From NCBI RefSeq assembly GCF_000430005.1, contig NZ_KE387019.1, forward strand, positions 1-53,562: 53,562 nt of DNA. Direction: 5' to 3'. The stretch comes from Desulfovibrio cuneatus DSM 11391. Its GTDB lineage: Bacteria; Desulfobacterota; Desulfovibrionia; Desulfovibrionales; Desulfovibrionaceae. Under the pieces are notes generated by a model. The model worked only from the letters and a program-made list of their open reading frames with translations, did no database searches and was not told the origin of the DNA. A program made the translations under genes and the position numbers. Below, in pieces: positions 19,944 to 32,446 of the stretch (its first letter is position 1; each line of letters opens with the position of its first letter).

Positions 19944-20038
19944 ATGTGTATCCTTTGTTTCTTCGTTCACAGTAAAGCCCAAAATCATTCGGTGTGCAGA
20001 ATTCTGGTATGGCAAACAATAAAGGGCTGTGTATAACG

Positions 20039-21154
20039 TTATTGTGATTTAAACATGAAGCGGCGCATGGAAACATTGAGTACTAAGCCCAGCAAAATGC
20101 CGTTCACGATCATGGCTGTGCCGCCATAGCTGATAAAAGGCAGTGGAATGCCCACCACGGGCATAAGGCCCACAACCATGCCAATATTAATAAGAATTTG
20201 CCAGAAAAAGTAAAAGAAAACCCCTGCACATAAGGTGCTGCCAAGGCGGTCTTTGGCATCTCTTGTTGTTACTATAATGGAAAGCAGAAAAAGGCAAAAC
20301 AGGGTCATTAAGGTAATTGTGCCTACAAAGCCCCATTCTTCCCCAAACACGGCAATGGCAAAGTCTGTGTGTTTTTCCGGCAGAAAGCGCAGCTTGCTTT
20401 GGGTGCCTTCAAGGAAAGAGTTGCCCCACATGCGACCAGAGCCAATGGTGATTTTAGACTGGCTGATGTGGTAAATGGCCTTTGCCGAAGCTTTGGCCGG
20501 ATTAATGAAAGAATATACCCGTTCCTTCTGGTAGTCCAGCAGGGTAAACCACCCGATGTAAGCAAGAATTGGAAACCCTATGAGGCAGGGAATGAACACA
20601 GACATGCGGATGCCTGTAAACAAAATCATACCCCCCACCAGCAGGAGCAGGTTCAGCGTTGTGCCAAGGTCGGGCTGGCTAAGAATGAGCATGCAAGGAA
20701 CGCTGCAAATAAGTAAAATGCTAATAAAAGAGCCCCACCCCAGTGGTTTGGAATGCTTAGAAAGCATTACCGCAGCCATCAGCAAAACGCTGATTTTGGC
20801 AATTTCACTGGGTTGCAGGTTGAAAAAACCAAAGGAAAGCCAGCGCTTGGCATTGTTTACCACAACGCCAAACGGGGGAACCAGGGCAAGCAACACAACG
20901 GAAATAAGGAAAAAGGGCAAAGCAAGCGTTTTAATATGACGGTAGTCAAAACTCGCGCACACCAGCATGCAGGTAAGCCCGGCAAAAGCCCAAATAATCT
21001 GCTTTTCAAAAAAAGGAAGAATTTGGTAGCCGTCTTCGGTGCGCACGCTACTGGCGGAATAAAGGTTCACAATGCCCACGGTGAACAGCAATAGGGTACA
21101 CCCTACAAGCCCCCAGTTTGCATGGGCAATAAGGCGTCTGTCCATAGCGCTCAT
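20039..21154 (-). CDS. rodA: Rod-shape peptidoglycan polymerase RodA
   Basis: SEDS-family glycosyltransferase (371 residues, about ten membrane helices) that polymerises lipid II in the elongasome with PBP2. Family signatures: LPFFEKQIIWAFAGL, KRWLSFGFFNLQPSEIAKIS, FLPEKHTDFAIAVFGEEWGF and PFISYGGTAMIVNGILLG. The ATG overlaps the mrdA stop as ATGA, so translation is probably coupled with its partner transpeptidase. Confidence 0.97.
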   Translation of the reverse strand: MSAMDRRLIAHANWGLVGCTLLLFTVGIVNLYSASSVRTEDGYQILPFFEKQIIWAFAGLTCMLVCASFDYRHIKTLALPFFLISVVLLALVPPFGVVVNNAKRWLSFGFFNLQPSEIAKISVLLMAAVMLSKHSKPLGWGSFISILLICSVPCMLILSQPDLGTTLNLLLLVGGMILFTGIRMSVFIPCLIGFPILAYIGWFTLLDYQKERVYSFINPAKASAKAIYHISQSKITIGSGRMWGNSFLEGTQSKLRFLPEKHTDFAIAVFGEEWGFVGTITLMTLFCLFLLSIIVTTRDAKDRLGSTLCAGVFFYFFWQILINIGMVVGLMPVVGIPLPFISYGGTAMIVNGILLGLVLNVSMRRFMFKSQ

Positions 21155-23061
21155 AAGTGTTCACCTGCATCCTGGTTGCCAGGCAATGGCCTTTGTTTTT
21201 TCAGGCTGGCATCACGCTGGGCAGGTGGGGCAGGTTGTTGTGCCCCTTCGGGAGTCTCTTCTTTTTTGGATGGGGCCACGTAGCCTGGGGGCGGACCAAA
21301 CAAGGCACGGTACACTGTGGCAGCCACCGGGCCAGCCGTGGAGCTGCCCCCACCGCCGTGTTCCACCATGACCACCACCACATAGGTTTTTCCATCTTTC
21401 TTTCCGTAAGAAGCAAGCCAGGCATGGTCGCGGTGGTAGTAGGCCATCTCTTCTTTCTTCAGCCGCCGGTCGCCAATGCGCACAACCTGTGCGGTTCCTG
21501 TTTTGCCGCCCATTACAGCATCCGTACGCCGAATAACCCGTGCAGTGCCAGTTTCCGCCGTAATGCGCATGCCTTCCAAAATCAGGTCGCGGTGTGCCTG
21601 GGGAATGGGGATAACCCCGCGCACGTCCATTGCCTCATCTTCCAGCAGGCTGGGTTTGACCAGTTTTCCTTCATTGAGCAAAGCGCTCATGAAGGAAGCC
21701 ATTTGAATGGGAGTAACCAGGGTAAACCCCTGGCCAATGGAAACGTTGAGGGTTTCCCCGCGTTGCCAAGCTTCTTTCAGGCGGCTGGCCAGTTTCCAGG
21801 CTTTGCCGGGCACAAGGCCGGAGCGTTCATGGGGCAAATCAACCCCTGTGGGGCTGCCAAAGCCACAGGCCTTGGCAAAACGTTCAATATTATCAATGCC
21901 TATCTTCAGGCCCATTTCGTAATAATACACGTCGCACGATTCCACCAGGGAGCGCAGCATGTCCACCGTGCCGTGCCCCCCCTGCTTCCAGCAGCGGAAC
22001 ACGCGGTTGCCCAGGGAGACGCTGCCAGAGCAGAATACTGTGGTGCTGGGGTTGATTTTTTGCTCCAGAAAAAGGCCTGCCATCATGAGCTTCCATACAG
22101 AGCCGGGGGGGTAGACGCTTTGAATGGAGCGGTTCTGCATGGGGTGGCGGGGGTCTTCGCGCAGGGTTGCCCAGTCTTTGGCCGAAAGCTTGGCTGTAAA
22201 CAGGTTGTTGTCAAAGGCAGGCTGGCTTACCAGGGCACGAAGTTTGCCAGTTGCTGGCTCCATAATGATAACGGCTCCGGCTTCATTGCCCAGCGCTTCC
22301 GTGGCGGCTTTTTGCAGTTCCGCATCCAGGGAAAGGGTAATGTTTTCCCCCGCTATGGGAGGCTCTTCCTGGATTTTGCCAAGTTGCCTGCCCAGGGCGT
22401 CCACCTCGATGATATTTTTGCCTTTGGTGCCGCGCAGGCGGTCTTCCAGGGTCAGCTCCAGCCCCAGCTTGCCTATGCGGTCGCCCAGGGCAATGTGCTT
22501 GTCGGCGTTAATTTCCGAAGAGTTTGCCTCAGCCACATAGCCAAGAATGTGGGCAAACAGGGGACCGTCCGGGTAAAAGCGACGCTGGCGGGTAACAATG
22601 GAAAGCCCCGGCCAGTGGTACAGTTCCTTTTCAATGGCAATAACCTGCTCAAAGGGAATATCGGTGGTGAGCAGTTGCGGTTCAAAGGGCTGCACGTCTT
22701 TTTTATCTTGCTGGAACTTGGCCTGCAAGGCTTCCAGGGGAACGTTTGTCCATTGGCTTACCTGGGCCAGGGTGGCGGGAATGTCTGGGCAGTCTTCGCG
22801 CGTTATGGCAATGCAGTAGGCGGCGCGGTTTTCCGCCAGCAATTTGCCGTGCAAATCCAGAATGATACCTCTGGTGGCGTATATCTGCTGGGTGCGGGTA
22901 CGGTTGGCAAATGCCTGGCGGGAAAATTCTTCACCCTTGAGCAGTTGCAGGTACCAAAAACGCAGCACAAAAAGCAGGAACAGGAATACCACTAGCCCAT
23001 ACAGAATATACAGGCCGCTTCGCGGAGTGGGGGAAACTTCGGTTTTTACTTCAATTGACAT
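21151..23061 (-). CDS. mrdA: Penicillin-binding protein 2 (class B PBP)
   Basis: A 636-residue periplasmic transpeptidase anchored by one N-terminal helix (LYILYGLVVFLFLLFVLRFW). A pedestal domain follows (TRGIILDLHGKLLAENRAAY), then the catalytic domain: SxxK in YPPGSVWKLM at ~320, SxN-type ESCDVYY, and KTG in MGGKTGTAQV. The last ~40 residues are proline-rich and low in complexity (PPAQRDASLKKQRP). It crosslinks peptidoglycan during elongation. Starts inside the end of mreD (11-base overlap). Confidence 0.97.
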   Translation of the reverse strand: MSIEVKTEVSPTPRSGLYILYGLVVFLFLLFVLRFWYLQLLKGEEFSRQAFANRTRTQQIYATRGIILDLHGKLLAENRAAYCIAITREDCPDIPATLAQVSQWTNVPLEALQAKFQQDKKDVQPFEPQLLTTDIPFEQVIAIEKELYHWPGLSIVTRQRRFYPDGPLFAHILGYVAEANSSEINADKHIALGDRIGKLGLELTLEDRLRGTKGKNIIEVDALGRQLGKIQEEPPIAGENITLSLDAELQKAATEALGNEAGAVIIMEPATGKLRALVSQPAFDNNLFTAKLSAKDWATLREDPRHPMQNRSIQSVYPPGSVWKLMMAGLFLEQKINPSTTVFCSGSVSLGNRVFRCWKQGGHGTVDMLRSLVESCDVYYYEMGLKIGIDNIERFAKACGFGSPTGVDLPHERSGLVPGKAWKLASRLKEAWQRGETLNVSIGQGFTLVTPIQMASFMSALLNEGKLVKPSLLEDEAMDVRGVIPIPQAHRDLILEGMRITAETGTARVIRRTDAVMGGKTGTAQVVRIGDRRLKKEEMAYYHRDHAWLASYGKKDGKTYVVVVMVEHGGGGSSTAGPVAATVYRALFGPPPGYVAPSKKEETPEGAQQPAPPAQRDASLKKQRPLPGNQDAGEHL

Positions 23062-23515
23062 GGCGCATGGCGGCGGGGCGCAGCAGGTAGGCCAGGCCCC
23101 AGATGAGAGGGATAGTCACGGAATGTTGGATGCCTTGTTCGACAAGTTCCATGTAGCTTATGGCAATGTCTTGCACGCTACACATAAGCCAGGTGAGAAA
23201 AATATGGTACAGCCCCATGCTTGCGGAAAGCATCATAACAAACAGTAGGTTATCTGCTACGAACAGCTTGGCACTAAGGTGAAACAGCAATATGGTGCCG
23301 CCATACCACAGCATGGCAGTGCCAAACATAAGGCTTCCTGCCCCTTCCTGAATGATGCAAAACACAAGGAACAGCCAGGCCGTTTGCCACGGCTTGCCCT
23401 GCTGCAAGGCCAGTAAAAAGCCAGGCGCCAGAGCGTCCAGCCCAGGCACTTGTTGCTGTAACACCATGGCGCACAGCACATACAGGCACCACCAGATGAA
23501 AAGCCAAATATTCAT
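23051..23515 (-). CDS. mreD: Rod-shape protein MreD
   Basis: A 154-residue integral membrane protein with about five hydrophobic helices (MNIWLFIWWCLYVLCAMVL at the N-terminus). MreD sequences diverge widely; the call rests on length, topology and position between mreC and mrdA. A 282-base gap separates it from mreC, unusual in an otherwise compact operon; that gap holds a doubtful plus-strand frame at 23599-23808 that I do not call. Confidence 0.85.
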   Translation of the reverse strand: MNIWLFIWWCLYVLCAMVLQQQVPGLDALAPGFLLALQQGKPWQTAWLFLVFCIIQEGAGSLMFGTAMLWYGGTILLFHLSAKLFVADNLLFVMMLSASMGLYHIFLTWLMCSVQDIAISYMELVEQGIQHSVTIPLIWGLAYLLRPAAMRHVN

Positions 23516-23797
23516 GCCAGCCCTTTAATGACCATTGCAAAACTGCGCTTTGCGTGCTTTTTCCGTCATGTTCCCTCTCTCCCTGGGCAGTGGAGAACAT
23601 GGCTAAGTCACAAAAAACACTCATTGTACAGAAAAAATGGATTGTTCTTATTCGTGCCTTTGGGAGCGTCTTGCTTGTGGCAAGTCGCGTAACGACTATT
23701 TTGCAATGGTTTTTTTATGGAAAAACAATGCTTGTGGCCAGGAAGTCGCAGGGAAAAGTCCGGTTCAGGCTCTCGGGAAGGGTGTTGCCAGGGTGCC

Positions 23798-26303
<2,506 letters not shown>

Positions 26304-29300
26304 CTATGCCCTGCCACACACCTTGGCAAGGGCCTGGTCCAGGTCTGGGCCAGGGGTAACGGTGTAGCGCGGGGAAAGCTCCATCAGGCACCATGCTTGC
26401 GGCAGTTGCAGCATAAGCTGCACAGGCACGTTGCCCTTGAACTGTTGCAGCACTTCTTGTAGTTCAGCAATCTGCTCTTCCAGCTCTTCCGGGCTGGCTT
26501 CTTGTGCCGCAAGGGAAACACACAGGGGGGAAGCGTTGGCAGCGCAGGCTTCGCTCAGCGGTGTCAGCTTGTCGCACGTCAGCTTTATTTCCCTGGGCGG
26601 TGGGTCTTCTCCTTCCGGGGTGTCCATTTGCTCGTCTTCACGCGCCCGGCTGAGTTTTCCTTCAATATACAAGGGAAAGTCAGATTCAATGAGTTCAGCG
26701 TATTTTTCATAGGCGTCGCTAAAGCAGAACAGCGTGCCCGAGGCCGTGAGGTCTTCCACCTGCAACAGCGCCCACTTGCGGTTGCGTTTGTCCATAAAAT
26801 AGCGCTTTCCGGTAATGAGTATGGCGCTTTTGAATTCCTGCTCCGGGTTCATTTCCCGGCAGTCTTCCAGCGGGCTAAGGCCAATGCGGCGCATTTCCCG
26901 GCGGAAGGGCAGCAGGGGGTGGTTGCGGAAAAAGAATCCAAGGGCTTCTTTTTCAAACCGGGAAATAAGCTCGCTTCCCCATTCCGGCATGGTCTGCTCC
27001 GGGCAGTCAAACCCAATGCCGGGGTTGCAGGGCATTTCCTGTTCCGGCACCATGCTGAACAGGGAAATCTGGTTGGAGTCTTTGTCCTTGGCTTTTTTCT
27101 GCGCTTTTAAGACCACTGTTTCCAAGGCAGCTAACAGCCCTGCGCGGCTCACGCCAAAGCAGTCGCATGCCCCCGCCTTGATAAGGCTTTCCAGCACCCG
27201 CTTGGTCACCTTGCGCAGGTTCACCCGGCAGCACAAATCCAGCAGGGAAGTAAAGGGGCCCCCTTCTTCCACGGCGTTCATAATGTCGCGCACACCTTCA
27301 AATCCTACGTTTTTCACGCCGCCCAGGCCGTAAATAATGGCGCCATTCTGCACGGTGAACTTCCAGTGGCTTTTTTGCACCGTAGGAGCTTCTACAGGAA
27401 TGTCCATATCTTTGCAGGCAGCAATGTACTTCAGCAGCTTGTCGTGGTCGCCCATTTCAGAAGAAAGCAGGGCGGCCATGAATTCGGTTTTGAAGTGGGT
27501 TTTGAGAAAGGCCGTTTGGTAGGAAATAAGGGCATAGGCTGCGGAGTGGGATTTGTTGAACCCGTACTCCGCAAATTTTTCCATAAGGTCAAAAATTTCA
27601 TTGGCCTTATCCAGGTCTACGTTGCGCTCCACCGCGCCTTCTACAAACTTGGAACGCTCCTTGGCCATGGCTTCGGGGTCTTTTTTCCCCATGGCCCGGC
27701 GCAACAGGTCGGCCCCGCCCAGGGTATAGCCTGCTACAATCTGGGCAATTTGCATAACCTGTTCCTGGTACACAATAACGCCGTAGGTATCCTTCAGGCA
27801 GTTTTCCAGGCTGGGCAGGGGGTAGCTTACCTCAATTTGCCCGTGCTTGCGCTTGATGAATTCCAGCACCATGCCCGATTTCAGCGGCCCCGGGCGGTAC
27901 AGGGCCAGCATGGCGATGATGTCTTCAAACACGGTGGGGCGCAGCATGCGTAAATACTGGCGCATACCGGAACTTTCCACCTGGAAAATGCCGTCTGTTT
28001 CCCCGCTGGAGTACAGCTTGTAGGTGTCTACATCGTCCAGGGGCAGGCGGTCCAGGTCTGGCGGGGTTTTGCCTTGCAAGGCAATGTTGTTTAAGGCATC
28101 GCTAATAACTGTCATGTTACGCAGGCCCAAAAAGTCGAACTTTACCAGCCCGACCTTTTCCACCATTTTCATATCAAACTGGGTAACAATATCGTTTTCC
28201 CGTTTGCCCCGGTACAGCGGCAGGTACTCCATCATGGGCTTGTCGGAAATAACCAGCCCTGCGGCGTGAATGGAAGCGTGGCGTGAAAGCCCTTCCAGGC
28301 GCATGGACGTATCCAGCAGCTTGCGAATGAGGGGGTCGGCGGTATACAGGGCCATGAGGTCCGGTTCCATGTCCATGGCCTTGCGGATGGTCATTTTCAC
28401 GTCTGCCGGAATAAGCTTGGCAATGCGGTCTGTTTCCTGAAAACTCATGCCCAGGGTGCGGCCCACGTCACGCACCACGCCTTTGGCCATCATCTTACCA
28501 AAGGTGGTGATTTGGGCTACAGAATCGGCCCCGTATTTTTGCCCCACATATTCAATAACGCGCTGGCGGTTGTCTTCGCAAAAGTCCACGTCAATGTCGG
28601 GCATGCTGACGCGCTCATTGTTCAGGAAGCGTTCAAACAGCAGGTTGTAAGGAATGGGGTCGAGGTTGGTAATGCGTAAGGCGTAGGCCACAAGGGAACC
28701 CGCGGCAGAACCACGCCCCGGCCCCACAGGTACGCCGTTGTTCTTGGCCCAGTTGATGAAGTCCTGCACAATAAGGAAGTAGCCGGGGAACTGCATTTCG
28801 CAAATAACGTCCAGTTCATATTGCAACCGCTTGCGGTACAGTTCGCTGTCTACCTTGTAAGGCAACGTTTCCAGGCGGCGTTCCAGCCCTTTTTCGGCAA
28901 GGGAGCGGAACTCTGTTTCCAGGGTCATGCCTTCTGGCAGTTCATAAATAGGGAAGTGGTAGGTTTTAAAGTCGAAGTTGTAGTCTTCGCACATGTCTGC
29001 AATGCGCCCGGCATTTTCCAGGGCTTCCGGCACATGGGCAAAGTCTGCCTGCATTTCTTCCGGGCTTTTGTAGTACAGCTCTTTGGTTTCAAAGCGCATA
29101 CGCTTTTCGTCTGTTACTTTGGCCTGGGTTTGAATGCACAGCAGCACGTCGTGGGCTTCCACGTCGGTTTTGTTCAGGTAGTGGCAGTCGTTGGTGGCCA
29201 CCAGGGGCAGGTTTGCCTGCTTGGCAATTTCCAGCAGGTGCCCGTTGGCAAGGGTTTGTTCGTGCAGGCCGTTTTCCTGTATTTCCAGAAAAAAGCGGTC

Positions 29301-29801
29301 CGGGAAAATTTCAGCATATTCTTTGGCCACGGCCAGGCCAGCCTCAAACCCTTCACGCAGGGCTTTGCGGGGCACTTCCCCGGCAAGGCAGGCGGAAAGG
29401 GCAATAATCCCTTCGGAATGCTGGCGCAGCAGTTCTTTGTCTACCCGTGGGCGGGTGTAAAAACCGTGCAGCGCCCCGTGGGAAACAAGCTTGCACAGGT
29501 TGTGGTAGCCCGCAAGGTTTTGGGCCAGCAGCACAAGGTGGTAACGTTCCTTGCCCCGTTCCGCGGTTTTTTCCCTGTGGTCCGGGCACACGTACACTTC
29601 ACACCCAATAATGGGCTTAATGCCTACCTTTTTGGCGGCAAGATAAAAGGTAAGGGCACCGTAAAGGTTGCCGTGGTCGGTAATGGCAACGGCAGGCATA
29701 CCAAAATCTTTGGCTTTGGTGCACAAATCACTAATGCGGATGGCCCCGTCAAGCAGGCTGTATTCGGTATGACAATGGAGGTGAACAAAATCAGAGGCCA
29801 T
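26304..29801 (-). CDS. dnaE: DNA polymerase III alpha subunit
   Basis: Replicative polymerase catalytic subunit (1165 residues, normal length). N-terminal PHP domain (FVHLHCHTEYSLLDGA, AITDHGNLYG), then palm/fingers with the catalytic aspartates in PDIDVDFCEDNRQRVIEYV (~400), helix-hairpin-helix region (FNKSHSAAYALISYQTAFLK), and OB fold (FKSAILITGKRYFMDKRNR). Start chosen at 29801 since the family begins just before the PHP motif; the upstream 38-codon extension is not family-like. The Shine-Dalgarno is weak. Appears monocistronic. Confidence 0.98.
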   Translation of the reverse strand: MASDFVHLHCHTEYSLLDGAIRISDLCTKAKDFGMPAVAITDHGNLYGALTFYLAAKKVGIKPIIGCEVYVCPDHREKTAERGKERYHLVLLAQNLAGYHNLCKLVSHGALHGFYTRPRVDKELLRQHSEGIIALSACLAGEVPRKALREGFEAGLAVAKEYAEIFPDRFFLEIQENGLHEQTLANGHLLEIAKQANLPLVATNDCHYLNKTDVEAHDVLLCIQTQAKVTDEKRMRFETKELYYKSPEEMQADFAHVPEALENAGRIADMCEDYNFDFKTYHFPIYELPEGMTLETEFRSLAEKGLERRLETLPYKVDSELYRKRLQYELDVICEMQFPGYFLIVQDFINWAKNNGVPVGPGRGSAAGSLVAYALRITNLDPIPYNLLFERFLNNERVSMPDIDVDFCEDNRQRVIEYVGQKYGADSVAQITTFGKMMAKGVVRDVGRTLGMSFQETDRIAKLIPADVKMTIRKAMDMEPDLMALYTADPLIRKLLDTSMRLEGLSRHASIHAAGLVISDKPMMEYLPLYRGKRENDIVTQFDMKMVEKVGLVKFDFLGLRNMTVISDALNNIALQGKTPPDLDRLPLDDVDTYKLYSSGETDGIFQVESSGMRQYLRMLRPTVFEDIIAMLALYRPGPLKSGMVLEFIKRKHGQIEVSYPLPSLENCLKDTYGVIVYQEQVMQIAQIVAGYTLGGADLLRRAMGKKDPEAMAKERSKFVEGAVERNVDLDKANEIFDLMEKFAEYGFNKSHSAAYALISYQTAFLKTHFKTEFMAALLSSEMGDHDKLLKYIAACKDMDIPVEAPTVQKSHWKFTVQNGAIIYGLGGVKNVGFEGVRDIMNAVEEGGPFTSLLDLCCRVNLRKVTKRVLESLIKAGACDCFGVSRAGLLAALETVVLKAQKKAKDKDSNQISLFSMVPEQEMPCNPGIGFDCPEQTMPEWGSELISRFEKEALGFFFRNHPLLPFRREMRRIGLSPLEDCREMNPEQEFKSAILITGKRYFMDKRNRKWALLQVEDLTASGTLFCFSDAYEKYAELIESDFPLYIEGKLSRAREDEQMDTPEGEDPPPREIKLTCDKLTPLSEACAANASPLCVSLAAQEASPEELEEQIAELQEVLQQFKGNVPVQLMLQLPQAWCLMELSPRYTVTPGPDLDQALAKVCGRA

Positions 29802-29978
29802 GGGGATTCTTCTGGGGGGTAAGAGGTATGCAGGGAGAGCAACGGAACAGGCGGCAGGGTACGGTAAAAACGTGGAGCCAAAGCATAGCAGAAAGGGAAG
29901 CAGGGCACAACGCACAAGAGCACGGTAGCCGACGATTGTAGCCTACCCCCCTGAACTGATTTTATTTTTCTGCCGGGT

Positions 29979-30007
29979 TTGACCTTGGCTGGCCCCTGGA
30001 GTATGAT
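29979..30007 (+). promoter_or_regulatory. Sigma70-type promoter for the MATE gene
   Basis: TTGACC (29979-29984), a 17-base spacer, then TATGAT (30002-30007), about 80 bases before the predicted ATG. One of the best-matching promoters in the window. Confidence 0.65.
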
Positions 30008-30086
30008 GCAATATCATTTTCCTGCTTTGCCTGGTTCACCGCCTGGCTCACAGTCAGGTTCTGGAACCAATTACCAAGGTTTTTGT

Positions 30087-31484
30087 ATGTCTTTCCTTGC
30101 TTCATTCAAGAAACGGTACTACGGCCCACAGGGCTATGCCGAAATATTACGGGTAGGGTTGCCGCTGGTTGCCAGCATGGGTTCTTCCACCGTAATGCAA
30201 TTTACCGACAGGCTGTTCCTGGCCCATTACTCTGTTGATGCCATTGCCGCGGCCCTGCCTGCTGCCTTGGTATCCCTTACCCTTATGCTGTTCCTTATGG
30301 GCATTTGTGGCTATGCCACGGTGCTTATTGCCCAGTACGTGGGCTCTTCCGCCCCACACCGGGTAGGGTGTGCCTTATGGCAAGGCATTTGGAGCGCCGT
30401 TGCCGGGGCCCTTATTTCAGCGGCCATGTGGTGGGTGGCAGAACCCCTGTTTGCCCTTGGCGGGCACGACCCGGCCATTCAGGTCCTGGAAGTGGATTAT
30501 TTTCGCGTTCTCACAGTGGGTTCCGGGTTTGCCTTGCTGAATAGCGCCGTGGGGGCCTTTTTTTCCGGGCGCGGGCAAAACCGCATTGTGATGCTGGCCA
30601 ACGTGGTGGCTGCGGTGGTGAACGTGCCCCTGGACTACCTGCTTATTTTTGGCGGGCTTGGTTTGCCTGCCATGGGTGTGGTGGGGGCAGGGCTGGCCAC
30701 TTCCTTTGGCTGGTTTTTATGTACCGCCATTCTTGCGGTTTTTGTGTTTACCAAAGAGCATGAGCAGGAATACGCCGTGCTTTCTTCCTGGCGGCTGGAA
30801 TGGCCTATGTTCCGGCGGCTGCTCCGTTACGGCCTGCCCAGCGGGGTGAACCTGTTTATTGAGCTTATGGCTGTTACCTGGTTTGTGTTTGAAATTGGCA
30901 ACCTTGGGCGCACCCCCCTGGCCGCAAGTAATATTGCTTTTTCCATTAACAGCTTGGTGTTTACCCCCATGCTGGGGTTGAACATGGCTATTTCCGCCCT
31001 GGTGGGGCAAAGCATGGGAAGTGGCAAGCCGTTGCAGGCGGAACGCTATACCTACAACACCCTGCACCTTGGCTTTGCCTACATGATTCCCTGGTGTGTG
31101 CTGTTTGTACTGTTTCCCGGTTGGCTTATTGGCCTGTTCATTCCGGGGGATATGCAGCCGGAAGAAGTTGCTGCCCTCACTGATGTGGGCACGGTGCTGT
31201 TGTATTACATTGCCCTGTACAGCCTTGTGGATGCCAGCGGCATTATTTTTTCCGGGGCGCTGAAAGGCGCTGGCGACACCTTTGGCCTGATGATGCTGAT
31301 TATTGGAGGTATGGTGGGAGTTCTGCTGGTGCCCGTGTATACCATGAAATATTTTGAGGTGATAACCCTGCACGGCTATTGGGTGTGCTTTACTGCCTAC
31401 GTCATGTTCTTTTCAGGCGGGGCTTACCTGCGCTTTAAGCGGCGGGGCTGGCACAGCATAAAGGTTGTGGAAACAGTGGAGTAG
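30087..31484 (+). CDS. MATE-family efflux transporter
   Basis: A 465-residue inner-membrane protein with about twelve helices in two MATE halves (ILRVGLPLVASMGSSTVMQ, FTDRLFLAHYSVDAIAAALP; RLLRYGLPSGVNLFIELMA, ASNIAFSINSLVFTPMLGL). The family exports cationic drugs or metabolites in exchange for Na+ or H+. Start ATG at 30087 follows AAGG; an upstream ATG at 29979 overlaps the promoter and is unlikely. Substrate cannot be told from sequence. Confidence 0.93.
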   Translation: MSFLASFKKRYYGPQGYAEILRVGLPLVASMGSSTVMQFTDRLFLAHYSVDAIAAALPAALVSLTLMLFLMGICGYATVLIAQYVGSSAPHRVGCALWQGIWSAVAGALISAAMWWVAEPLFALGGHDPAIQVLEVDYFRVLTVGSGFALLNSAVGAFFSGRGQNRIVMLANVVAAVVNVPLDYLLIFGGLGLPAMGVVGAGLATSFGWFLCTAILAVFVFTKEHEQEYAVLSSWRLEWPMFRRLLRYGLPSGVNLFIELMAVTWFVFEIGNLGRTPLAASNIAFSINSLVFTPMLGLNMAISALVGQSMGSGKPLQAERYTYNTLHLGFAYMIPWCVLFVLFPGWLIGLFIPGDMQPEEVAALTDVGTVLLYYIALYSLVDASGIIFSGALKGAGDTFGLMMLIIGGMVGVLLVPVYTMKYFEVITLHGYWVCFTAYVMFFSGGAYLRFKRRGWHSIKVVETVE

Positions 31485-31667
31485 GGGGGGCTGAGTGTTG
31501 TGCAGATGATTGAGAAGAAGTAGGAACATTGCGGGTTTTGCGGCGTTCCGCCGCCTGAACTTGTGGTTTCTTGTTTTGTTTACCTCTCCGTTGGGGGCAG
31601 GCTGAGTCAAGGGCGTTTTGTGTGCGCTATTACTCATGCACTTGCCTCACTCAACGCATTTTTGCAC

Positions 31668-31696
31668 TTGCCAACTTTTGCAGATTCCAGTAAACG
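31668..31696 (+). promoter_or_regulatory. Possible tRNA-Thr promoter
   Basis: TTGCCA (31668-31673), 17 bases, then TAAACG (31691-31696), 25 bases upstream of the tRNA. A dyad ACACGTT/AACGTGT at 31703-31719 lies between them and the tRNA. The -10 match is poor. Confidence 0.3.
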
Positions 31697-31721
31697 CATG
31701 GAACACGTTGTAAACGTGTGG

Positions 31722-31797
<76 letters not shown>

Positions 31798-31808
31798 TGA
31801 AAATTTGA

Positions 31809-31846
31809 AGGCACTTACAGGAATAACCTGTAAGTGCCTATTTTTT
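31809..31846 (+). terminator. Terminator after tRNA-Thr
   Basis: A 13-bp perfect stem (31809-31821 with 31827-31839), a 5-base loop, then six T. It begins 12 bases after the tRNA. Confidence 0.92.
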
Positions 31847-31968
31847 GGGGTAACCTTCTGTGTAAGGCCTTATTTTTCGATTAACTTGAGACCATTGCAC
31901 AGTGTGGTTCTTGTAATAGAAACCTTCAAGGACAATCATTTTTTAATAAAGGAAACAACAGCGCTGCT

Positions 31969-32388
31969 ATGAAACAAATCGTGTCTGCTATTCTCTTCTG
32001 GTTGTCATTCATTCCCTTTGCCATTGGTAATGGTATGTTTCGGGAATTAGTTTTGTTGCCCCGCTTGGGCGTATATGCTTTGCCTGTAAGCGGGGTGTTT
32101 TTTATTGTGTATATTTTTGCCGTGACTTTCGTGTTCCTCCCCAGGCTTACTTTGCGCAGCAGGTGGCATGCCGTGGGAATAGGTTTGTTGTGGGTGGGGT
32201 TAACCATTACCTTTGAATGCGTGTTTGGCTGGTTTATGGGGCAAAGCATGCTGACGCTTTTGAAGCAATATGATATAACAACAGGCAATTTATGGGCATT
32301 CATCGTGCTGGCAATGGGGGTTGCCCCGTGGCTGGTGTGGGTATGTACAAGTCATGCGGCACCACCATGTGCTGGCTCAACGCATTAA
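31969..32388 (+). CDS. Small integral membrane protein, unknown function
   Basis: A 139-residue hydrophobic protein with four predicted helices (VSAILFWLSFIPFAIGNG, GVFFIVYIFAVTFVFLP, VGIGLLWVGLTITFECVFG, LWAFIVLAMGVAPWLVWV) and a positively charged loop RLTLRSRWH. No catalytic motif was recognised. AAAGGA lies ~17 bases before the ATG, too far for a good ribosome binding site. The gene stands alone between the tRNA terminator and the convergent LysE gene. Confidence 0.7.
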   Translation: MKQIVSAILFWLSFIPFAIGNGMFRELVLLPRLGVYALPVSGVFFIVYIFAVTFVFLPRLTLRSRWHAVGIGLLWVGLTITFECVFGWFMGQSMLTLLKQYDITTGNLWAFIVLAMGVAPWLVWVCTSHAAPPCAGSTH

Positions 32389-32446
32389 CATGCGAGTGAA
32401 TGAAGCGGGTTCCCGCTGCCAAACAACATTCCTCCGTACCCTTTCG

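Noticed and set aside
21157-22995. A 612-codon plus-strand frame opposite mrdA
   Set aside because: Shadow of a conserved gene; composition without domain signatures.
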